NCBI GenBank assembly: GCA_937872925.1
Contig: CALMUT010000085.1
Coordinates: 1 to 64,000, forward strand
DNA from: an uncultured Myxococcales bacterium
GTDB taxonomy: Bacteria > Myxococcota_A > Polyangia > Polyangiales > Polyangiaceae
Reading direction: 5' to 3'
DNA length: 64,000 bases
Positions 37,824 to 47,353 of this stretch are shown in pieces. Positions within the stretch are counted from its first letter, which is position 1. Each line of letters starts with the position of its first letter. The translations under genes were made by a program, and so were the position numbers. The notes below the pieces were generated by a model. The model searched no databases. It had not been told where the DNA came from and was given only the letters and a program-made list of their open reading frames with translations.

Positions 37824-38597
37824 CTAGCGTGCTCGGGGAAAGCGTCGACCCAAGAGCAGACTCCGCCGTCGCGCGGCATCGCGGGCTTCGCTTTCGTCTT
37901 TTTCGTCCAACTCGGTTTCCAGCAGTGTGATCTTCTGCCAGATCTTCTGGGAGAGCGCCGTCGTCAGATTCTCGACCTCGTCCACAGCATTGAGCACCAC
38001 CGGATCCGTGTAGCCCTGCACGGTAAGTGCGCCGACCTTGCTGACCAACGCCAGAAGCTCCGTGCAGTAGTTCAAATAGCGCATCAATTCGAAGTCCGTC
38101 ATGGTGCGCTTGGGCGAGGAAGGGGTCGACGGTCCCCGCGCGGTCAGCTCGGAAGGGTCCTTCGTCAACTGGTGCATATCCACGATGTGCGCCAAGGCGC
38201 GCAGCTGGTGCACGAGCGCGAGCGCGACTTTGCGCTTGAGGCGGCTCTCGAGGGTGACCAAGAATGCGACGCCCGTGCCCAAGAAGAACAGACTGCCGAG
38301 CAACGCTTCCAGCGTTTGCACGAGCTCCGTGATAGCGCGGATCTGGTAGTTCAGGCGCGCTTCGGGCGCCATCAATGCAAGCACCAACACGCCCCCGCAC
38401 AGCAGCAAGCCCACGCCAACACGCAGCGGAAGGTTGGGCTCCCGCAGGGTGGCGGTGCGGCGGATGGTCACACTCGCGATGCCCAGCAACTCCTTCGCGA
38501 CGCCGGCCAAGCTCGCTTTCGGGAAGCGCTCCTGGATGCGAAGCTCGAGCTGTTCGATGGTCAGCACGATCTTGTTTTCGTCGAGCTTCTCGTACAC
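37824..38597 (-). CDS. Membrane protein with two central helices, function unknown
   Basis: 257 residues. An N-terminal ~60-residue soluble part (VLTIEQLELRIQERFPKASL), then two membrane helices close together (VGVGLLLCGGVLVLALMA and LLGSLFFLGTGVAFLVTL), then a helical, charged C-terminal half of about 130 residues predicted coiled (LTTALSQKIWQKITLLETELDEKDESE). The plan, two helices in a hairpin with a long cytoplasmic coil, is seen in several scaffold or sensor-like proteins, but I could not name a family. Divergent from the MopE-like gene with about 100 bp between starts. Confidence 0.7.
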   Translation of the reverse strand: MYEKLDENKIVLTIEQLELRIQERFPKASLAGVAKELLGIASVTIRRTATLREPNLPLRVGVGLLLCGGVLVLALMAPEARLNYQIRAITELVQTLEALLGSLFFLGTGVAFLVTLESRLKRKVALALVHQLRALAHIVDMHQLTKDPSELTARGPSTPSSPKRTMTDFELMRYLNYCTELLALVSKVGALTVQGYTDPVVLNAVDEVENLTTALSQKIWQKITLLETELDEKDESEARDAARRRSLLLGRRFPRAR

Positions 38598-38695
38598 CGG
38601 ACCGCCTCGACCATTTCGTAGGCGGGCACCCTTTGGAATACAAGCGCCGAAGCACAGTTGGAAATTGCGCGATCTGGTGCAACACTAGGGGTTGG

Positions 38696-39823
38696 ATGGT
38701 GCGACGCCGACAGGCATTGGTCTTGCTAGGCCCGGCGATGCTGCTGGCATGCGCCGGGCAGTCCGAAGAAGGCGTTATGCCGCAAGGGAGCAAAGACGCC
38801 GGACCGGATTCACCCACGGTCATTTCCGATTCGGGGGTCTTCCCTTCGACGGATGGTGGTCCGTGCAAACAAGGCGCCGTTGGCGCGTGTTACTCAGGCT
38901 TGCCTTCGCACCAAAACGTCGGCGAGTGCAAAGACGGCACCACGACCTGCGAGGGCGGCAAGTGGGGCCCCTGCGTCGGCGATACCCTGCCGGGCGTCGA
39001 GGTCTGCAACGAAAAGGACGACGACTGCGACGGGATCACCGACGAGACCTGCGCCTGCGTGGATGGCAAGTCGCGTCCCTGCTACTCCGGGCCCGCGGGC
39101 ACCGAAGGCAATGGGCCCTGCGCGGGCGGAACCCAGAACTGTACCGGCGGCAGCTGGGAGACGCTGTGCATTGGAGAAGTCACTCCCGGCTCCGAAAGCT
39201 GCAACGGCATCGATGACGACTGCGACGGCACCAAGGACGACGGAAACCCCGGCGGCGGCGCCAAGTGCAGCACGGGCCAGCCCGGAGTGTGCAGCGCGGG
39301 CAGCATGACTTGCACTTCTGGCAAGCTCTCTTGCGAGCCGCTCACGCCAGCGTCTGGCGAGAAATGCAACCTGCTCGACGACGACTGCGACGACAGTTGC
39401 GACGAAGGTGCGGGCTGTCGGGTCGGCGTGCACCGATCCTGGAGTGGCAGCGTTGGCGCGCACCTCTATACGACCAATCTGGGCGAGGCCCAGTCCGGGG
39501 GCTACACCCTCGAGTTCCAGAACTTCTACTACCTGTACAGCGCGAGCCAGCCGGGCATGGCGAAGTTCTACCGCTGCATCAAAACCAACGGTAAACCGTT
39601 CTACACTACGTCGAGCGCCTGCGAGGGGGGCGGAACCAACCACAGCACCCTGGGCTACATCGGCAGCGCATCAACGGGTTGTGACTCGACGCCGCTGTAT
39701 CGCCTCTACGCCAGCAGCAGCGGAAACCACTTCTACACGCCCTCGACCAGTGAACGGGACTACGCGGTCACCATTGGCTACAAATACGAATCCATCGCCG
39801 GCTACGTGTGGAAGCAGCCCTGA
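38696..39823 (+). CDS. MopE-like metal-binding-motif lipoprotein with DUF5648-type domain
   Basis: 375 residues from the ATG at 38696. Signal peptide with lipobox MLLAC, an acidic linker, then three repeats of the 'putative metal-binding' motif first noted in MopE-like proteins (CNEKDDDCDGITDE, CNGIDDDCDGTKDD, CNLLDDDCDDSCDE), separated by Cys-rich spacers (about 60-245). Residues ~250-375 match the DUF5648 type, with HxYT-like repeats (GAHLYTTN, KPFYTTSSACEGG, GNHFYTPSTSERD). A secreted, Cys-rich, possibly calcium-binding surface protein. Monocistronic. Confidence 0.8.
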   Translation: MVRRRQALVLLGPAMLLACAGQSEEGVMPQGSKDAGPDSPTVISDSGVFPSTDGGPCKQGAVGACYSGLPSHQNVGECKDGTTTCEGGKWGPCVGDTLPGVEVCNEKDDDCDGITDETCACVDGKSRPCYSGPAGTEGNGPCAGGTQNCTGGSWETLCIGEVTPGSESCNGIDDDCDGTKDDGNPGGGAKCSTGQPGVCSAGSMTCTSGKLSCEPLTPASGEKCNLLDDDCDDSCDEGAGCRVGVHRSWSGSVGAHLYTTNLGEAQSGGYTLEFQNFYYLYSASQPGMAKFYRCIKTNGKPFYTTSSACEGGGTNHSTLGYIGSASTGCDSTPLYRLYASSSGNHFYTPSTSERDYAVTIGYKYESIAGYVWKQP

Positions 39824-40004
39824 GCGCAGGCCTCCAAGATCCCGCGAGATTCCCCCGCGGCTTGCCTTTGCTCCGCAGCGCGTGAAAAGGTGATGGCTCG
39901 TTGCGACATTGCCGCGGGCTCCGGCCTGCACCCGTCGCCTCGAGCCCACAGTGCAGCGCCTCGAGTGCCGGGCGTATCTAAGGATATTGCGCCGGCACGC
40001 TTCT

Positions 40005-40033
40005 CGCAAAACGCAAAACGCGAAACGCAAAAG
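40005..40033 (+). repeat. Short degenerate CGCAAAA repeat
   Basis: Four imperfect copies of CGCAAAA/CGAAACG lie about 32 bp before the ATG at 40065, in the leader region of the 60-residue gene. The repeat is A-rich in an otherwise GC-rich region, so it may be part of the promoter or untranslated leader. Confidence 0.5.
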
Positions 40034-40064
40034 AGGCTCGCACACCTACTGAGGAGAGAAGAAC

Positions 40065-40247
40065 ATGGAAGAGATGATTGAGGGACTCATTGCAAAAACC
40101 GGTATCAGCAAGGAGCAGGCGGAGAAGGTCGTCGCATTCTTGAAGGAGAACGCCACCAAAGTTCCGGGTTGGCTCGGCAGCACGGATGTGGGCCAGAGCA
40201 TCAAGGACAAGCTGCCCGGCGGCTTGGGCGGCATGCTCGGCGGCTGA
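40065..40247 (+). CDS. Conserved small protein, 60 residues
   Basis: 60 residues with a strong GAGGAGAGAAG ribosome binding site. Helical and charged at the start (IEGLIAKTGISKEQAEKVVAFLKENATKV), then SIKDKLPGGLGGMLGG at the end. The helical first half resembles DUF2267/DUF2780-type small proteins with a GISKEQAEKVV helix, but the assignment is weak. No signal peptide. It has its own leader and a terminator after it, so it is a well-isolated small gene rather than a chance reading frame. Confidence 0.75.
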   Translation: MEEMIEGLIAKTGISKEQAEKVVAFLKENATKVPGWLGSTDVGQSIKDKLPGGLGGMLGG

Positions 40248-40269
40248 GAGCCGAGTCCGATCACTCTAG

Positions 40270-40300
40270 GGCACCTGCGCGCCACCGAGCGCCGGGTGCC
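40270..40300. terminator. Rho-independent terminator between converging genes
   Basis: GGCACC and GGTGCC form a 6-bp GC-rich stem with a 19-nt loop, followed by TTTGCTTTGT on the plus strand. It ends the small gene and faces the beta-barrel gene from the other side. Confidence 0.65.
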
Positions 40301-40318
40301 TTTGCTTTGTCTGTGGCG

Positions 40319-40939
40319 TTAGAAGCGAACACCGATCAGCAAATCCGCCGTGGGGTACGCGCCCGCGAAGTCTTGGTCTTCGCTTGCGGCGCTCAGATTC
40401 GCTGCATGGGATTGCACGCCCAAGCCAGCTCGCAAGTTGACGGCGCTGCCAAGGGCAAAGGCGTAGCCCAACGTCGCGCGCACGCCCCATGCGATGCCTT
40501 CTGGGGTCTCTCCGCTGTCGAGCTCCGCTTGTGCGTGATCCAATCGGAAGCTCGACGAAAAATAAGGACCGTGGGGCGCCGGCTCCGCCAAGAACACGAA
40601 CGCGCGCACCTCCCCGCCGAAGCCGAAGACGTGATCGCTTACGTACCAAGGTCGGTAGTAGTGCGCACTCAGGTTGAGGGCGACTTTCTCTCCCAAGATA
40701 CGCTCGTAGCCAAGGCCGATCACCCCAAGGCCCAAGTCGGCGTAGATGCCGTTTTGCGCAGCGGAGTCGGAGGTCGCCGATTCATCGGCAGCGGTCGCCG
40801 ATTCATCGGCAGCGGCGCGCTCCGGGTATGCGATCAGCACAGCAGCGAGCAACACCGCCGACGTCGTTTGAAGAGTGCCAGAGCGTGCAAGGCCCGCGGC
40901 GAAGGCGCGCCCGCAACCAGAGCTTTCAATGCTGTGCAT
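40319..40939 (-). CDS. Outer-membrane beta-barrel protein
   Basis: 206 residues. An N-terminal export signal (TLQTTSAVLLAAVLIAYPERAAA), then an Ala/Asp/Glu/Ser segment with two exact 21-bp repeats (40773-40793 and 40794-40814, seven codons each). About eight amphipathic strands follow (YADLGLGVIGLGYERIL, VALNLSAHYYRPWY, YFSSSFRLDHAQAEL, GVRATLGYAFALG, VNLRAGLGVQ), ending LLIGVRF with a C-terminal Phe, as outer-membrane barrels do. It starts only 29 bp after hypE on the same strand, so it may be read from the hydrogenase operon, though no functional link is evident. Confidence 0.8.
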   Translation of the reverse strand: MHSIESSGCGRAFAAGLARSGTLQTTSAVLLAAVLIAYPERAAADESATAADESATSDSAAQNGIYADLGLGVIGLGYERILGEKVALNLSAHYYRPWYVSDHVFGFGGEVRAFVFLAEPAPHGPYFSSSFRLDHAQAELDSGETPEGIAWGVRATLGYAFALGSAVNLRAGLGVQSHAANLSAASEDQDFAGAYPTADLLIGVRF

Positions 40940-40968
40940 TGCTGACCACTACCACGACTCTCGATACT

Positions 40969-42024
40969 TCAGCAGATCCGCGGCAGTTGCTCGCCGTTGA
41001 GCATATCCAGGATCCGCGTCGTGCTGAGGGCGGAGCGGAGCGTCACGCGCCCATGCCCGGACTTGCCGACCAGTCCCAGCAGTGCGGCGTCGGCGCCGGC
41101 AGGATCGCGTCGTAGGATCGCAAGGGCGCGGTCCGCTTGATCTGCGGGCACGAAGGCGACGAAGCGTCCCTCGTTGGCGACGTAGAGGGGGTCGAGCCCG
41201 AAAATCTCACATGCTGCAGCCACGTCGGCGCGCACGGGGACCGCACACTCTTCAATCTGTATGTCGCAGTGTGCGGCCTGAGCGATCTCAACCAGAGCAC
41301 TGACCACGCCACCGCGGGTGCAGTCGCGCAAGCAGTGCACGTCAATTCCGTCTTCGAGCATGCCAAGCACCATGCCAGCGAGAGGCGCGCAGTCACTTTC
41401 GATTTCGCTCTCGAAGGCAAGCCCTTCACGCACTGCCATGATCGCCATGCCGTGGCGCCCAATGTCGCCACTGAGCAGTACGGCGTCGCCAGGGCGCACG
41501 CTGGACGGCAGGATGGACCTCTCGTGTTCAATGCTACCGACGCCGGTCGTGTTGATGAAAATCTGATCACCCTTGCCGCGATCAACCACCTTGGTGTCCC
41601 CGGTCACGATCTGCACGCCGGCGCGAGCAGCCGCTGTGCGTATCGACTCCACGACGCGTTCCAAGGTTGCGATCGGCGTTCCCTCTTCGAGTACCAGACC
41701 GACGCTCAAGTAGCGGGGCCGCGCGCCGCACATGGCAACGTCGTTCGCCGTGCCATACACGGCCAGCTTGCCGATATCGCCCCCCGGAAAGAACATGGGA
41801 CGGACCACATAGGAATCCGTAGACATGGCAATGCGCGCGGTGCCCAAGTCGAGAACAGCACCGTCGTGGCGGGCGGCCAGATGCGGGTTGTCAAAAGCGG
41901 GCACGATTAGGCGTTCCAGCAGGCGGTTCATCGCGCGACCGCCGCCACCGTGCGCGAGACCAATACGCTCTTGGTCGTCGATGGGAACCGGGCACTTGAG
42001 ATTGAAGTCGTCACTGCTGGTCAC
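40969..42024 (-). CDS. hypE: Hydrogenase maturation protein HypE (carbamoyl dehydratase)
   Basis: 351 residues. HypE accepts the carbamoyl group from HypF on its C-terminal cysteine and dehydrates it with ATP to a thiocyanate, which supplies the CN ligands of the Ni-Fe site. Visible features: N-terminal [36 protein letters not shown]-like segment, [22 protein letters not shown] and the essential C-terminal PRIC. It overlaps hypD by four bases (ATGA). Last hyp gene of the operon. Confidence 0.95.
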   Translation of the reverse strand: MTSSDDFNLKCPVPIDDQERIGLAHGGGGRAMNRLLERLIVPAFDNPHLAARHDGAVLDLGTARIAMSTDSYVVRPMFFPGGDIGKLAVYGTANDVAMCGARPRYLSVGLVLEEGTPIATLERVVESIRTAAARAGVQIVTGDTKVVDRGKGDQIFINTTGVGSIEHERSILPSSVRPGDAVLLSGDIGRHGMAIMAVREGLAFESEIESDCAPLAGMVLGMLEDGIDVHCLRDCTRGGVVSALVEIAQAAHCDIQIEECAVPVRADVAAACEIFGLDPLYVANEGRFVAFVPADQADRALAILRRDPAGADAALLGLVGKSGHGRVTLRSALSTTRILDMLNGEQLPRIC

Positions 42025-43124
42025 GGCGTTGCCTCACTCTGGTGGCGCTTGTATTGGTAGTAGGCGGCGCAGGCCCCTTCGGTGGACACCATGGTTGCAC
42101 CCAAGGGCGTTTCGGGTGTGCACCGCCCGCCAAAGGCGGGGCATTGGGTCGGCTTCTTCACGCCCTGCAGCACAAGCCCGCTGAGACAGTCCGCGCACTC
42201 TTCAGCTCGGATTTCTCCAACGTCGAAGCGCTGCTCGGCATCGAAAGACGCAAAAGACGGAGCAACGCGATAGCCGCTGTTCGGGATGATGCCGATACCG
42301 CGCCAGGCGCGATCGGTGACCTCAAAGACCTGCTCGATCAAGGCGCGCCCTTCAAGAGATCCCTCGCGACGCACGACGCGACTGTATTGGTTTTCCACCG
42401 CATGGCGCCCCTGCTCCAGTTGCTGCACGCAGAGCGAGATCCCCTGCAGTATGTCGACAGGCTCGAAACCCGTTACGACGATGGGCGTGCGGAAGCGCCG
42501 ACACAAATCAAAGTACTCTTCGTAACCCATCACCGTGCACACGTGTCCGGCCGCAAGAAAACCCTGAACGCGGTTCTCCTTCGACGAGAGAATCGCCTCG
42601 ATGGCTGGCGGTACCCGCACGTGGGATACCAACAGAGAGAAGTTCTTCAATCCCGCACGCTGCGCCTGCACCACGGCCAGGGCGTTGGCTGGAGCGGTGG
42701 TCTCGAAGCCCACGGCAAAGAACACAACCTGCCGCTCCGGGTTTTCCAGAGCCACTTTTAAAGCGTCCAGGGGGGAGTACAAAATGCGCACATCACCGCC
42801 TCGTGCTTTGACGGAGAAGAGGTCGGCGTGGCTCCCGGGCACCCGCAACATGTCGCCGAATGAGCAGAAGATCACGTCTGGGCGCGCGGCGATGGCCAGG
42901 GCCTTGTCGATCAATTCCAGGGGCGTCACGCACACTGGGCAACCCGGGCCGTGCACGAGCTCGACCGTCCGCGGCAAGAGCTCGTCGAGTCCAAAGCGCA
43001 CGATGGAATGCGTCTGCCCGCCGCACACCTCCATGATCGTCCAGGGCCGCGTAGCCATGCCTGCGATCCCCGCCGCGATCTTGCGTACGCGATCCGGATC
43101 CCGATACTCGTCCACGTACTTCAC
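42021..43124 (-). CDS. hypD: Hydrogenase maturation protein HypD
   Basis: 367 residues. HypD carries a [4Fe-4S] cluster and, with HypC, is the scaffold on which Fe(CN)2CO is built. Conserved motifs: [11 protein letters not shown] near residue 33, [11 protein letters not shown] near 69, GFETTAP near 149, and the C-terminal cysteine set [22 protein letters not shown], which holds the cluster. Length is normal. Overlaps hypC and hypE by four bases on each side. Confidence 0.95.
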   Translation of the reverse strand: MKYVDEYRDPDRVRKIAAGIAGMATRPWTIMEVCGGQTHSIVRFGLDELLPRTVELVHGPGCPVCVTPLELIDKALAIAARPDVIFCSFGDMLRVPGSHADLFSVKARGGDVRILYSPLDALKVALENPERQVVFFAVGFETTAPANALAVVQAQRAGLKNFSLLVSHVRVPPAIEAILSSKENRVQGFLAAGHVCTVMGYEEYFDLCRRFRTPIVVTGFEPVDILQGISLCVQQLEQGRHAVENQYSRVVRREGSLEGRALIEQVFEVTDRAWRGIGIIPNSGYRVAPSFASFDAEQRFDVGEIRAEECADCLSGLVLQGVKKPTQCPAFGGRCTPETPLGATMVSTEGACAAYYQYKRHQSEATP

Positions 43125-43375
43125 TCGGCCTCCTTGGCCGCGGCCGTCAACTCGCCGATGTACGCCAGATCATCGAGTTGGCGCTGGGCCTCGGCTTCAT
43201 CGAGCTTCGAGAGGGCCAAGCCCACGTGCACGAGCACCCAATCACCCGCTTGCGCTTCGGGCACGCAAGCCAGGCTGATCTCTTTGACGATGCCAGAAAA
43301 GCTCACGCGCCCGCTGCGCAGGATCGGGTCATCGCCCTTCACTTCCAGGATCTGTCCAGGCACACCCAGGCACAT
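43121..43375 (-). CDS. hypC: Hydrogenase maturation chaperone HypC
   Basis: 84 residues, starting [17 protein letters not shown]. The N-terminal Cys2 is the essential residue that binds the Fe(CN)2CO unit and the large-subunit precursor. The central [12 protein letters not shown] and [19 protein letters not shown] segments are typical. It overlaps hypD by four bases and starts three bases after hypF. Confidence 0.95.
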   Translation of the reverse strand: MCLGVPGQILEVKGDDPILRSGRVSFSGIVKEISLACVPEAQAGDWVLVHVGLALSKLDEAEAQRQLDDLAYIGELTAAAKEAE

Positions 43376-43378
43376 GAA

Positions 43379-45694
43379 TCAGTCTTCAACTTTCTGGCCG
43401 CGCATGGCGGCCGCGAGCTGGCCCAATGCAATTCCACCGTCGTTGGGCGGAATGCGATGATGCGTCAGCACCGAAAAGCCGGCACCGCGTAGAAGTGCTG
43501 CGCTGCGCTCCAGCAGGCGCCGGTTTTGGAAGCACCCGCCGCTGAGCGCGACTTGCGAAAGGCCCGCTGCATAGGCAGCATCCACGATGGCGCGACTGAC
43601 AGCCTCGTGAAACAGCGCGGCGAGCTCGGCTCGGTTGCGACCAGAGGCCTGCTCCGCGAGCAAATGCCGCAGCAGCGCCCGGGGGTCCAGTTCCCAGGTT
43701 CCGTCGTCGGCGAAGGCGCCGTCGATGGGAACTTCGGACCCGACCGCGACGCGCGCGGCTAGGTGTTCGAGCCGCATCGCGGCCTGGCCTTCGAAGCTTG
43801 CGTGTGTGCACAGGCCCAGGAGCGCGGACACACCATCAAACAGCCGACCCATGCTTGAGGTGAGCGGGGTATGGACTCGGCGCGCCAACGCCGCCTCGAA
43901 TAGCCGCGCCTGAGCCGGGGGCAGAGGGTTGAGTTCGCGCCACAGGCGCTGCTCGCGGGCCAAGTCTCCGAAAAGCTCATACAAAAGGCTCAGCCCCGTA
44001 CGCCACGGCTCCCGCACGGCGGCGTCGCCGCCTGGCAAGGGAAAAGAACGTAGGTGTCCGAAGCGTTGGAACCCACCGGGGTTGACCGCGTCATCGATGC
44101 GCAAAAACTCTCCACCCCAGATCGTTCCGTCGCTGCCCAGGCCCGTCCCGTCAAAAGCGACGCCCAGAAGTGGCCCCTCCACGCCGTTGTCCAACATGCA
44201 GGCACGCACGTGGGCATGATGGTGCTGCACGTGACGGTGTGACAGTCCGCTGCGCTCTGCGTGTCGAGTCGACGCGTAGTCGGGATGCGCGTCGCTGACC
44301 ACGCGCTTGGGTGTGGTGGCGTAGAGCCGTGGCAGGTCCTGCGTGGCGCGCTCGAACGACACCAATGCGCCCTCGGTTTCCAAATCGCCGACGTGCTGAC
44401 TCACTAGCGCCATGCTGCCCACGCTCACCGCGACTGTATTCTTGAGCTGTGCGCCCACCGCCAGCCAGTCCCCAGCGCAGTCATTCGGCAGCGCAAAGGG
44501 CATGGGCGCATAGCCACGCGCGCGACGCAGCATCAGTACGCCCTCGCTGGTGACGCGGGCGATGGAGTCGTCGAGAGGGCGCGTGATGGGACGGTCATGC
44601 ATCAGAAACACATCTGCAATGGACCCCAAACGCTGCAGTGCCTCGCCCTCGTCGATGCAAATCGGTTCGTCGCTGAGGTTGCCGCTCGTCGCTACGACAG
44701 AAGCCCCCACGGCCTGCAGCAACAGGTGGTGCAGTGGAGTGGTCGGCAACATGTAACCCAAAGAGCGAGAATCCGGCGCGACGTTGTCAGCAACCCGACG
44801 CAGGCTCCCCCGTTCGAGCAGTACGATGGGTGCCTGGGGGCTGCTCAAGAGTTCCGCTTCCGCTCGGGAGACTTTACAGTCGCGGCGGATGGTCCATAGG
44901 TCCGGCGCCATCAACGCAAAGGGCTTTTCTTCGCGCAACTTGCGTCGCCGCAAACGCTGCACGGCATCCGCATCCGAAGCGAGCGCCATCAGGTGGAATC
45001 CGCCCAGGCCCTTGACCGCAACGATGGCGCCTTGGGTGATGGCGCGAGCCGTCTGCAGCAATGCGGCGTCGCCCTGGGCGACTTCTGTCCCAGCGTGGTC
45101 CCAAAGCGCCAGCTGCGGGCCGCATGCCGGGCAAGCGTTCGGCTGGGCGTGGAAGCGACGGTCGCGAGGGTCTTCGTATTCGCGCAGGCACTCCGTGCAC
45201 ATCGTAAAGCCGCGCATGGTGGTGTGCGGCCGGTCGTAGGGCAGCGTCTCGAGAATGCTGAAACGCGGACCACAATAGGTGCAGTTCGTGAACGGATAGC
45301 GATAGCGACGGTTGTCCGGCGAGCGCGTGTCGTGCAGGCACGCATCGCACGTTGCCAGGTCCGGAAGCACGAGAACGGTACGCTCGCCGCTTTGCTCGCT
45401 TTCGCTGATCGCAAAGCCGGTGAGGCCCGTTGGCTCCAGCCAGTGTCGTTCAACGCTCTGGATCACGGCGATGCTCGGCCGCTCCGCTTCCAGGCGCCGT
45501 GCAAAACTCTCCAGGGCGTCTGGGTCACCTTCTACTTCCGCGACTACTCCGCGGGGCCCGTTCTGCACCCACCCGGACAGACCCATCTCGTCCGCCAAAC
45601 GAAAGACGAACGGGCGAAAACCGACGCCTTGCACTGCCCCTTGCACGCGCAGATGCAAGCGTCGTAGACGCGTATCGGGTCCAGCGAGAGTCAC
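43379..45694 (-). CDS. hypF: Carbamoyltransferase HypF
   Basis: 771 residues with a GTG start. HypF makes carbamoyl-AMP from carbamoyl phosphate and passes the carbamoyl group to HypE. Domains in order: acylphosphatase (about 10-100; VQGAVQGVGFRPFV), two zinc-finger-like CxxC pairs (about 115-190; CDACLHDT, NCTYCGPRFS, MCTECLREYED, ACPACGP), YrdC-like (about 205-390), and a Kae1-like domain to the end (HHHAHVRACM, VALSGGCFQNRRLL). All are present and full length. Lies between hypB and hypC. Confidence 0.95.
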   Translation of the reverse strand: MTLAGPDTRLRRLHLRVQGAVQGVGFRPFVFRLADEMGLSGWVQNGPRGVVAEVEGDPDALESFARRLEAERPSIAVIQSVERHWLEPTGLTGFAISESEQSGERTVLVLPDLATCDACLHDTRSPDNRRYRYPFTNCTYCGPRFSILETLPYDRPHTTMRGFTMCTECLREYEDPRDRRFHAQPNACPACGPQLALWDHAGTEVAQGDAALLQTARAITQGAIVAVKGLGGFHLMALASDADAVQRLRRRKLREEKPFALMAPDLWTIRRDCKVSRAEAELLSSPQAPIVLLERGSLRRVADNVAPDSRSLGYMLPTTPLHHLLLQAVGASVVATSGNLSDEPICIDEGEALQRLGSIADVFLMHDRPITRPLDDSIARVTSEGVLMLRRARGYAPMPFALPNDCAGDWLAVGAQLKNTVAVSVGSMALVSQHVGDLETEGALVSFERATQDLPRLYATTPKRVVSDAHPDYASTRHAERSGLSHRHVQHHHAHVRACMLDNGVEGPLLGVAFDGTGLGSDGTIWGGEFLRIDDAVNPGGFQRFGHLRSFPLPGGDAAVREPWRTGLSLLYELFGDLAREQRLWRELNPLPPAQARLFEAALARRVHTPLTSSMGRLFDGVSALLGLCTHASFEGQAAMRLEHLAARVAVGSEVPIDGAFADDGTWELDPRALLRHLLAEQASGRNRAELAALFHEAVSRAIVDAAYAAGLSQVALSGGCFQNRRLLERSAALLRGAGFSVLTHHRIPPNDGGIALGQLAAAMRGQKVED

Positions 45695-45698
45695 TTTT

Positions 45699-46424
45699 TC
45701 ATCCCGGGTTTGCTCCCTGAAGGTCCGCGGCCGCGACGCTCTTTGGACGCTGGCGTGTCAGTTCCGAGAGCCATGCTTCCAGTCCCTCACCGCTTCGCGA
45801 AGACAGCGGAAGGAGACGCGGCCGCGGCATCACCTTCGCCAAAGCTTCCGAGATCCCGAGCACCGACACCTCGGGCAGCACGGGCAATAGGTCCGTCTTG
45901 GTCAGCACCACCAAATCCGCTCGGCGAAACATCACTGGGTACTTCAGAGGTTTGTCGTCGCCCTCGGTGACCGAAAGCGCCACCACGTTCAGATGCTGGC
46001 CCAGATCATAGATGGCGGGGCACACCAGATTGCCGACGTTCTCGATGAAGAAGAAGTCGACGTCTTTCATCGGCAGGTCATGCAGTGCGTTGTGGATCAT
46101 GCGCGCGTCTAGGTGGCATGCGGATCCGGTCGTTATCGTCCCAGAGGGAATGCCCGCAGCGCGGAGCCGTGTCGCGTCGTTGTCTGTTGCCAGGTCTCCG
46201 CTCACGGCGGCGAGTTGGTAGCGGTCGCCAAACGCCCGCGCCGTGGCCTCGAGCAACGCAGTCTTTCCGGAGCCCGGGGAACCCATCAAGTTGATGGCGA
46301 ACACCCCGGAGCGGTCGAAGTGCTCGCGATTGTGCAGAGCCCGGTGGTCGTTGTCCGCCAGAATGCGATCGTGAACCTCGACCGGTACGAGTTCGGTGTC
46401 TCCGCAGCCGCAAGTATCACACAT
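45699..46424 (-). CDS. hypB: Hydrogenase nickel-incorporation GTPase HypB
   Basis: 241 residues, beginning MCDTCGCGDTELV, a Cys-rich high-affinity metal site. The GTPase domain has MGSPGSGKTALLEAT (P-loop), VSGDLATDNDATRL, the switch Cys/His pair GSACHLDARMIH that binds nickel or zinc, FIENVGNLVCP and LTKTDLL. There is no His-rich stretch, so it is a nickel-insertion rather than a nickel-storage type. Its start overlaps the hypA stop by eight bases. Confidence 0.95.
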   Translation of the reverse strand: MCDTCGCGDTELVPVEVHDRILADNDHRALHNREHFDRSGVFAINLMGSPGSGKTALLEATARAFGDRYQLAAVSGDLATDNDATRLRAAGIPSGTITTGSACHLDARMIHNALHDLPMKDVDFFFIENVGNLVCPAIYDLGQHLNVVALSVTEGDDKPLKYPVMFRRADLVVLTKTDLLPVLPEVSVLGISEALAKVMPRPRLLPLSSRSGEGLEAWLSELTRQRPKSVAAADLQGANPG

Positions 46425-46764
46425 GACTGACCTCCATTTCGATACGCTCCAATAGAATTTCGTCCCCGGACATCAGGCGCGCGGGCGTCGAGCAGTCCGG
46501 GCAGCACAGCGGCGCGTCGTCCGCGATGCCGCGGGCGCAGCTGGGGCACTGCCAACGGGCAGACACGTGGTTCACCGACAACTCCGCCTTCTCGCAGATG
46601 GTGTGCTCGCGAAAGGTCTCGTAGGCAGTCACGAGTAGCTCGGGATCGACCCCCGCCAGTTCGCCAATGCTGACCCAGACGCGGCTCACGGACGAGGCAC
46701 CACGCTCCGCGGCCTCGGCGCGTACGCGCTCGATCAGCGCCCCGACGATGGAGTACTCGTGCAT
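46417..46764 (-). CDS. hypA: Hydrogenase nickel-incorporation protein HypA
   Basis: 115 residues from the ATG at 46764, starting MHEYSIVGALIERV; the MHE triad binds nickel. The zinc site is the two CxxC pairs in WQCPSCARG and LCCPDCST. HypA hands nickel with HypB to the large-subunit precursor. It starts four bases after the protease gene and overlaps hypB. Confidence 0.95.
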   Translation of the reverse strand: MHEYSIVGALIERVRAEAAERGASSVSRVWVSIGELAGVDPELLVTAYETFREHTICEKAELSVNHVSARWQCPSCARGIADDAPLCCPDCSTPARLMSGDEILLERIEMEVSHV

Positions 46765-46768
46765 CACA

Positions 46769-47353
46769 TCACCGTCCACCCAGGGCGCCAACCAGACGGG
46801 CGACGCGCGGCGCGCTGCTTTGGTCAGGCCGCGTATGCGCGTGTTCGCCCCTGGGTTCGAAAGGGTGGCCAAGCGCCGCCGCCTCCTCGACCACCCGCTT
46901 TACGAGCACCGGGATGGCTCGCAGGACTTCGGGGCTGAGACCAAGCCCAAGCTCGGTGTTTTCAGGCACGACTCCGATCAGGCGGATCTCTGGGGGCAAG
47001 TGCCCCCGCAGCAGCGCTCCGGTGAGTAGGTCTGCAACGCCAATTTGATGAGGGGACAAGCGCTTCATGGACGCATTAGCCACGGCGTCTCCACGGATCG
47101 AAAGGACGGTGCCCACTGGCTCGGACGCGGCCAGTGCATCCACCAAGATGACACGCTCGGCGTTTTCAAGGTGCGGCAAGAGCGATAGCCCGAGCGTGCC
47201 GCCATCGAGCAGCAGTACACCTTCCGGCGCAACGAAGTCGCGTTCCAACTGTTCAACGGCGACGACGCCGGCGCCGTCGTCCCCGCATAGCAAGTTGCCC
47301 AGGCCGAGTATCAAGAGAGCGCATCTGGCGTCACTCACGTCCACCCACCTCAT
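46769..47353 (-). CDS. hyaD: Hydrogenase maturation protease (HyaD/HoxM type)
   Basis: 194 residues. It cleaves the C-terminal peptide from the large subunit after nickel insertion. Visible: LGLGNLLCGDDGAGV (first metal-sensing acidic residue), LLDGGTLGLSLLPHL (second) and a His in the SPHQIGVADLL helix (third ligand). The last ~30 residues (EPRGEHAHTRPDQSS...) are Arg/His-rich and look like a non-conserved tail that reaches almost to hypA. It overlaps the cytochrome b gene by 23 bases. Confidence 0.9.
   Translation of the reverse strand: MRWVDVSDARCALLILGLGNLLCGDDGAGVVAVEQLERDFVAPEGVLLLDGGTLGLSLLPHLENAERVILVDALAASEPVGTVLSIRGDAVANASMKRLSPHQIGVADLLTGALLRGHLPPEIRLIGVVPENTELGLGLSPEVLRAIPVLVKRVVEEAAALGHPFEPRGEHAHTRPDQSSAPRVARLVGALGGR

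Noticed and set aside
40005-40033. CRISPR-like or regulatory repeat of larger significance
   Set aside because: Only about 29 bp of degenerate seven-base units; too short and imperfect for an array.
45699-46424. Missing His-rich stretch in HypB as an anomaly
   Set aside because: Many HypB proteins lack it; the Cys-rich start and GTPase motifs are intact.
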